Shown here: positions 6,623 to 9,852 of the stretch, in pieces
Numbering within the stretch: position 1 is the first letter of the stretch
Layout of the letters: each line of letters opens with the position of its first letter
Source of the DNA: an uncultured Porphyromonadaceae bacterium
GTDB taxonomy: Bacteria; Bacteroidota; Bacteroidia; Bacteroidales; Muribaculaceae
DNA: 9,852 bases
Reading direction: 5' to 3'
Assembly: GCA_947174155.1 (NCBI GenBank)
Contig: CAMWHX010000025.1
Coordinates: forward strand, 1-9,852
Notes under the pieces: model-generated
What the model was told of the DNA's origin: nothing
Database searches by the model: none
What the model saw: only the letters and a program-made list of their open reading frames with translations
Translations under genes and position numbers: made by a program

Positions 6623-7456
6623 TTAAGGACGACGTATGTCACGGTCCAGGAGGCGCCGCTTCACTTGCAGGCGCACCCAACGCGGCGAGGCCCCTACGGC
6701 CACGATGCTCAGACGGTTGAGGAAACCGTTGATATATTGATGCCGCCCGCGGAAGAGGCGACGTAATGCTCCCTCGACAAATTTATCAGGTCTGGCCACG
6801 GCCCGGAGACGCAGGGCGAGTTTCATAAGCTTGGGAGGCAATCCGAAGAGATCGGTCGCTATACCACCGGGAGTGGCGACCATCACATGCACTCCGCTGT
6901 CTTGGAGTTCGAGAGCCAGCGAGCGGCTGAACACTCGCAGGAAGGCCTTGGTCGAAGCATATAGCGCCAACCCCGGCATAGGCATCCAGCACGACATGGA
7001 GGACATATTCAATATATACCCTCTTCTGCGCGAGGCAAACCAGTCGCCGAATATGCGACATAGCTGTGCCACACTCCTGACGTGTAGATCGACAAAGAGG
7101 TCTATGCGTCGTGCAGAGGTCAGAGTGAGATAATCGAAGGAGAAGATACCGGCGTTGTTGACCAAAACCTCGACGCGATCCATCAGACCGCGGTTGTCCA
7201 GATAATCACATACTCTCTCGGGTGCGTCGGGTGCTGTCAGGTCGAGGGTGAAGCCCCAGGTCTGACAGCCATATTGCGCACTGATCCGTGCGGCTGCCTC
7301 CTGCAAGGGTTCATGGCGGTTGCTGATCATAAGCAGTGAGTATCCCCTCTTGGCAAGTCCACGACAAAACTCCATGCCGATCCCCCCGTCGGCACCTGTT
7401 ACGACAGCTACCGGTGCCGGACCCTGATGCTTATTGTCATTCTGTATCCTGCTCAT
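6623..7456 (-). CDS. Short-chain dehydrogenase/reductase (possible hydroxysteroid dehydrogenase)
   Basis: A 277-residue classical SDR. The cofactor motif TGADGGIG is at residues 20-27, NNAG at 100-103, the catalytic Ser in NMSS at 152-153 and YASTK at 166-170 (Y166, K170), followed by the usual PGG turn. An arginine at position 47, after the second strand, suggests NADP(H) preference. The C-terminus is basic and may be amphipathic (RLQVKRRLLDRDIRRP). SDRs act on many substrates. Here the gene lies downstream of a 5-alpha-reductase homologue and an OYE-type reductase, and its ATG overlaps the OYE stop (ATGA at 7453-7456), which makes a 3-hydroxysteroid dehydrogenase the best guess. Gut Bacteroidota clusters that make iso/allo bile acids combine these same three enzyme types. 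Alpha or beta stereochemistry cannot be read from sequence, and a long-chain 3-ketoacyl reductase is the main alternative. Confidence 0.85.
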   Translation of the reverse strand: MSRIQNDNKHQGPAPVAVVTGADGGIGMEFCRGLAKRGYSLLMISNRHEPLQEAAARISAQYGCQTWGFTLDLTAPDAPERVCDYLDNRGLMDRVEVLVNNAGIFSFDYLTLTSARRIDLFVDLHVRSVAQLCRIFGDWFASRRRGYILNMSSMSCWMPMPGLALYASTKAFLRVFSRSLALELQDSGVHVMVATPGGIATDLFGLPPKLMKLALRLRAVARPDKFVEGALRRLFRGRHQYINGFLNRLSIVAVGASPRWVRLQVKRRLLDRDIRRP

Positions 7457-8685
7457 CTGCGATCACGTCGTTTTATGTCTTCTATCTCCTTCCGGATACC
7501 GTGTGGAAGGTCGTCCAGATGATGATGACACGCCATCTCGCGCGAATACATACGGGCGATGCAATAATTGACGTGGTCACAGCCGCAGCGGTGTTCCGAC
7601 TCACTGCGGATACGGTTGACGAAATCCGGCTCGTTGAGCAGCGCACGTCCCATCTGCACAAACTCGAATCCCTCGTCGTCAATAACCGTGCGTGCCCCCT
7701 TCCCGTCAATGACACCTCCGACATAGACAAGGGGCATCTTGAGCGCCTGACGAAAACGACGTGCATCCTCCAGGAAATAGAGGGGGCGGAAGGGCTCCTT
7801 GCGTATCATCATCCCTCCAAACATCCTCACGCCATATTTCAGCCACCACTGCTTCATGTAGTGGGTCATGGTGTAGATCGGCATCTCGCCGCGCATGACA
7901 TACATCGGCGCCTTGCTGACGAATCCTCCCGAGAGTACGAGCGCATGCACGTCGTGCCCTTCTATGGCCCGTGCCACCTCCAGACACTCCTCCAATCCGA
8001 GTCCCCCCTTGAAGCCGTCGCGCATATTGGTTTTGACCAGTACGCCCATGTCGCTCCCGGCAGCGGTCATCACCTCGTCGAGACACTCATGCATGAAGCG
8101 CATGCGGTCGCGGAGCGTTCCGCCGTAGGAGTCTCGGCGCCGGTTGGTATAGGGAGAGAGGAACTGAGAAATGAGATAGCCGTGGCCCGCATGGACCTCC
8201 ACACAGTCAAACCCTGCCTGGCGCGCCACACGTACAGCCTCACCGAAATCCCGGGCCAGAGTCTTGAGTTCATCGGGGCGGAGTCCGCGCACGATGGTAG
8301 GGGAATACAGGTTGAAACCTGTAGAGGCGCCGACGGGAATCCCGCCGGCAGTCCGGATATGTGTCATGTTGCCGCAGTGCCCTATCTGGATAGAAGCCTT
8401 GGCACCACGGCGATGTATTCCGTCGGTGATGGCGCGCAGCTGAGGCACGATCTCGGGACGCAACCACAGCTGGGTGTCAAATGACAGCGCGGAGCGGCAT
8501 ATGCCGGCATAGGCCAGCGTGGTCATGCCCACTCCACCCTCGGCTACACTCCAATGATAATCGCGGAGCATGTCGGTAGGGCCGTTATCGCGTCCCATCC
8601 CCTCGAAAGCGGCGGAGCGGATGGTGCGGTTGGGGAGTGTGACGGGGCCTATACGCCCCGGAGTGAAAAGTCTTGTATCTGACAT
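7453..8685 (-). CDS. NADH:flavin oxidoreductase, Old Yellow Enzyme family (possible ketosteroid 5-beta-reductase)
   Basis: A 410-residue FMN-dependent TIM-barrel ene-reductase. It opens with LFTPGRIGPVTLPNRTIRS, the standard OYE start. QIGHCG at 100-105 and HAGHGYL at 165-171, followed by SQFLSPYTNRRRDSYGG, form the active-site and FMN region; VKTN (217-220), GGVIDG (323-328) and MGR (345-347) complete the barrel. The tail has Cys at 367, 369, 375 and 386, and where I recall relatives reading CDHCNYC this one reads CDHVNYC, so an iron-sulfur cluster is uncertain. The C-terminal FAD/NAD module of BaiCD and 2,4-dienoyl-CoA reductases is absent. ATG at 8685 is used; a longer frame from 8751 would overlap the upstream gene by 53 bases and adds nothing conserved. 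Between a 5-alpha-reductase homologue (13-base gap) and an SDR (4-base overlap), a delta4-3-ketosteroid reductase is likely but not proven. Confidence 0.85.
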   Translation of the reverse strand: MSDTRLFTPGRIGPVTLPNRTIRSAAFEGMGRDNGPTDMLRDYHWSVAEGGVGMTTLAYAGICRSALSFDTQLWLRPEIVPQLRAITDGIHRRGAKASIQIGHCGNMTHIRTAGGIPVGASTGFNLYSPTIVRGLRPDELKTLARDFGEAVRVARQAGFDCVEVHAGHGYLISQFLSPYTNRRRDSYGGTLRDRMRFMHECLDEVMTAAGSDMGVLVKTNMRDGFKGGLGLEECLEVARAIEGHDVHALVLSGGFVSKAPMYVMRGEMPIYTMTHYMKQWWLKYGVRMFGGMMIRKEPFRPLYFLEDARRFRQALKMPLVYVGGVIDGKGARTVIDDEGFEFVQMGRALLNEPDFVNRIRSESEHRCGCDHVNYCIARMYSREMACHHHLDDLPHGIRKEIEDIKRRDRR

Positions 8686-8698
8686 GGCAGAGAGGGAT

Positions 8699-9475
8699 TC
8701 AGTAGATGAAAGGGATGATATACCGGCGCCGCAGTGTGGTGTATTCCTCACCGAACTCCGATATATAGCGGCGGTGGAGCGACCGGGCGCGTGGCGCTAA
8801 GTTGGCGAAGGTCCAGAGGGCGAAAACCCACCCTCCGAGCGACCAGGTGAGCAGCGCGTAGCCACACCACTCGATAAACTCTCCCAGATAGTTGGCGCTG
8901 GTGACATAGCGATACATCCCCCCTCGCGGTATGTAGTGACCCGTGTCGCCGGGGCGCCGCAGGTGGCGTATGATATGGTCTGAGTGAAGATTAATACCCA
9001 TCCCGGCAAAGAACACCACGGTCCCGGCGATGAAGCAGGGGGAATAAAGCCACGACACGGGGTAGGTGTCGGCAGGAGATACGTAGAACAGCCACCCTCC
9101 GATCATATAGGCATTGACGAGATTGAAGGTAACACCCATGGCGATGATGGAGATGGGCATCCTCCCCCTCCCCTTGATCAGAAGAGGGAAGATGAATGAT
9201 CTTTGGAAATAGTGCAGCAGGAAGAGACACGCCATGACCACGAGGGGAGGCTCGCCGCTACGCTCCGAACACAGCCACAACGCAAGCATGGCAAAAAACA
9301 CCGGGCACTCCATCAGCACCCACCCGAGACGATTGGGCACCGTCGGACCCCAGGCACGTGTATAGGCCACACCATATCCGGCAGTGACAAACTGCAGTGA
9401 TATGAAGACCACCACCGCAAGCGCCGCCATCGTCCACACGACGCCATAGTATGTATCAACGGAAAACAAGTCCAT
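8699..9475 (-). CDS. Steroid 5-alpha-reductase family protein (3-oxo-5-alpha-steroid 4-dehydrogenase)
   Basis: A 258-residue integral membrane protein, nearly the same length as human SRD5A2 (254), with about seven hydrophobic segments. It follows SRD5A2 through its hallmarks: MECP at 55-58 (E56 matching human E57), HYFQRSFIF at 88-96 (Y89 matching Y91), GMGINLHSDHIIR at 158-170, then SANYLGEFIEWCGYAL at 193-208 (N195 and E199 matching N193 and E197) and a terminal IIPFIY. The Glu/Tyr pair that holds the steroid 3-keto group is therefore present, while the Gln before the Glu is Met (M55). The family reduces the delta4 double bond of 3-oxo-delta4 steroids with NADPH to give 5-alpha (allo) products. 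It is the first gene of the minus-strand operon, with a candidate -7 element at 9518-9525. The family is very secure by eye; whether the substrate is bile acid, steroid hormone or another enone is unknown. Confidence 0.92.
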   Translation of the reverse strand: MDLFSVDTYYGVVWTMAALAVVVFISLQFVTAGYGVAYTRAWGPTVPNRLGWVLMECPVFFAMLALWLCSERSGEPPLVVMACLFLLHYFQRSFIFPLLIKGRGRMPISIIAMGVTFNLVNAYMIGGWLFYVSPADTYPVSWLYSPCFIAGTVVFFAGMGINLHSDHIIRHLRRPGDTGHYIPRGGMYRYVTSANYLGEFIEWCGYALLTWSLGGWVFALWTFANLAPRARSLHRRYISEFGEEYTTLRRRYIIPFIY

Positions 9476-9517
9476 AATATCTCACACTCGAAAAAAACTC
9501 CTTTGTGTAATTCTCCA

Positions 9518-9525
9518 CAAAAATA
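9518..9525 (-). promoter_or_regulatory. Candidate -7 element of the reductase operon
   Basis: TATTTTTG on the minus strand fits TAnnTTTG and lies about 43 bases upstream of the 5-alpha-reductase ATG. No TTTG-like -33 box is found at the expected 19-21 base spacing, so the call is tentative. An AAAGGAG run (9505-9499) is about 22 bases from the ATG, too far to act as a normal ribosome binding site. Confidence 0.45.
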
Positions 9526-9693
9526 GTCAATTTTTATGGATTACGTATCCTCCCCCTCGTAAAAAAGATATTCACCGGGATTTTAATCACCATCTCCACT
9601 GGAAATGTCAGACCTGCCCCCCGGAAATGAGTCCCGACACTTACGAAGCGGAACCCGATATTCCTCCGGATCGTAGCTAATTACGCAGTGGTT

Positions 9694-9723
9694 TTTGGGA
9701 TTGGGATTTTTTTATTACCTTTG
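9694..9723 (+). promoter_or_regulatory. Promoter of the AAA-ATPase-like gene
   Basis: TTTG (9694-9697), an 18-base spacer and TACCTTTG (9716-9723) fit the Bacteroidota promoter pattern, with the spacer one base shorter than usual. The ATG lies only 5 bases after the -7 element, so transcription would begin at or very near the start codon. Confidence 0.65.
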
Positions 9724-9727
9724 CGGC

Positions 9728-9852
9728 ATGAGCACGCAGAAATTACCGATCGGGATTCAGACTTTCTCCAAAATCATTTCGGAGGGATATGTTTATGTGG
9801 ATAAGACAGCATATCTTATACCACTTGTCAGGGATGGTGGATACTATTTCCT
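9728..9852 (+). CDS. AAA-ATPase-like / PD-(D/E)XK family protein, N-terminal fragment
   Basis: The first 41 codons of a gene that runs off the window. KLPIGIQTFSKIISEGYVYVDKTAYL is the characteristic opening of the AAA-ATPase-like proteins (Pfam AAA-ATPase_like, usually with a C-terminal PD-(D/E)XK nuclease-like domain, DUF1703). The segment just reached, GGYYF, normally leads into the Walker A region (SRPRRFGKS-type), which lies beyond the end. Members occur in many copies per genome in Bacteroidales; their function is not well established, though a nuclease-type role is often proposed. ATG at 9728 is chosen because family members begin a few residues before the KLPIGIQ motif. The gene is divergent from the reductase operon and shares the intergenic region 9476-9727 with it. 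Confidence 0.82.
   Translation, partial: MSTQKLPIGIQTFSKIISEGYVYVDKTAYLIPLVRDGGYYF

Noticed and set aside
7336..8484. Long plus-strand open frame of 382 codons opposite the OYE and SDR genes
   Set aside because: It lies antisense to two genes with clear motifs and has low-complexity, His/Arg-rich composition typical of a shadow frame in GC-rich DNA.
8686..8751. Longer start for the OYE-type reductase at 8751
   Set aside because: The extra 22 residues resemble no OYE sequence and would overlap the 5-alpha-reductase gene by 53 bases; ATG at 8685 begins right before the family's conserved LFTP segment.
1..9852. CRISPR array, tRNA or rRNA genes
   Set aside because: No regularly spaced repeats and no tRNA- or rRNA-like sequence were seen on either strand; the only long repeat is the pair at 80 and 3523.

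Overview
The window looks like chromosome of a gut member of the Bacteroidota, most likely order Bacteroidales (possibly Muribaculaceae or a relative). The grounds are promoters of the Bacteroidota primary-sigma type (TTTG about 20 bases before TAnnTTTG), absence of clear Shine-Dalgarno sites, a DUF2723 membrane protein, and the start of an AAA-ATPase-like/PD-(D/E)XK protein of a family expanded in this order. Placement below order level is a guess.

Layout. Bases 1-79 are chromosomal flank with no gene. Bases 80-118 and 3523-3562 are a near-perfect direct repeat (28 identical bases, then one single-base indel). It encloses about 3.4 kb of clearly AT-richer DNA. The right copy covers the stop codon and last codons of the DUF2723 gene, so the enclosed DNA looks like a small integrated island that targeted the 3' end of that gene. 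The island holds, left to right: a possible DUF4248 remnant (168-263), an AAA_15/OLD-like ATPase with a good promoter (316-1659), a minus-strand small-RNA candidate with its own promoter and terminator (about 1746-1662), and three tightly packed plus-strand genes: a DUF4417 protein (1845-2600), a basic 152-residue protein (2587-3045) and an acidic 147-residue protein (3042-3485). No integrase or transposase is visible. A defence or toxin-immunity role for this cargo is plausible but unproven.

From 9475 leftwards to 3539 runs a compact GC-rich minus-strand operon: a steroid 5-alpha-reductase (SRD5A) homologue, an Old Yellow Enzyme-type NADH:flavin oxidoreductase, a short-chain dehydrogenase/reductase and the DUF2723 GT-C-type membrane protein. 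The first three match in kind the 5-alpha-reductase / 5-beta-reductase / 3-beta-hydroxysteroid dehydrogenase clusters described in gut Bacteroidota that convert 3-oxo-delta4 bile acids or steroids into allo/iso forms. Spacing is 13 nt, then a 4-nt ATGA overlap, then 9 nt, which points to one transcript.

Bases 9476-9727 are intergenic. They hold a candidate -7 element for the minus-strand operon and a good plus-strand promoter for the last, truncated gene (9728 to the window end).

The two strongest leads are the steroid/bile-acid reductase operon and the repeat-bounded mini-island with its sRNA and uncharacterised three-gene cassette. All family names come from reading motifs by eye; no database search was run.
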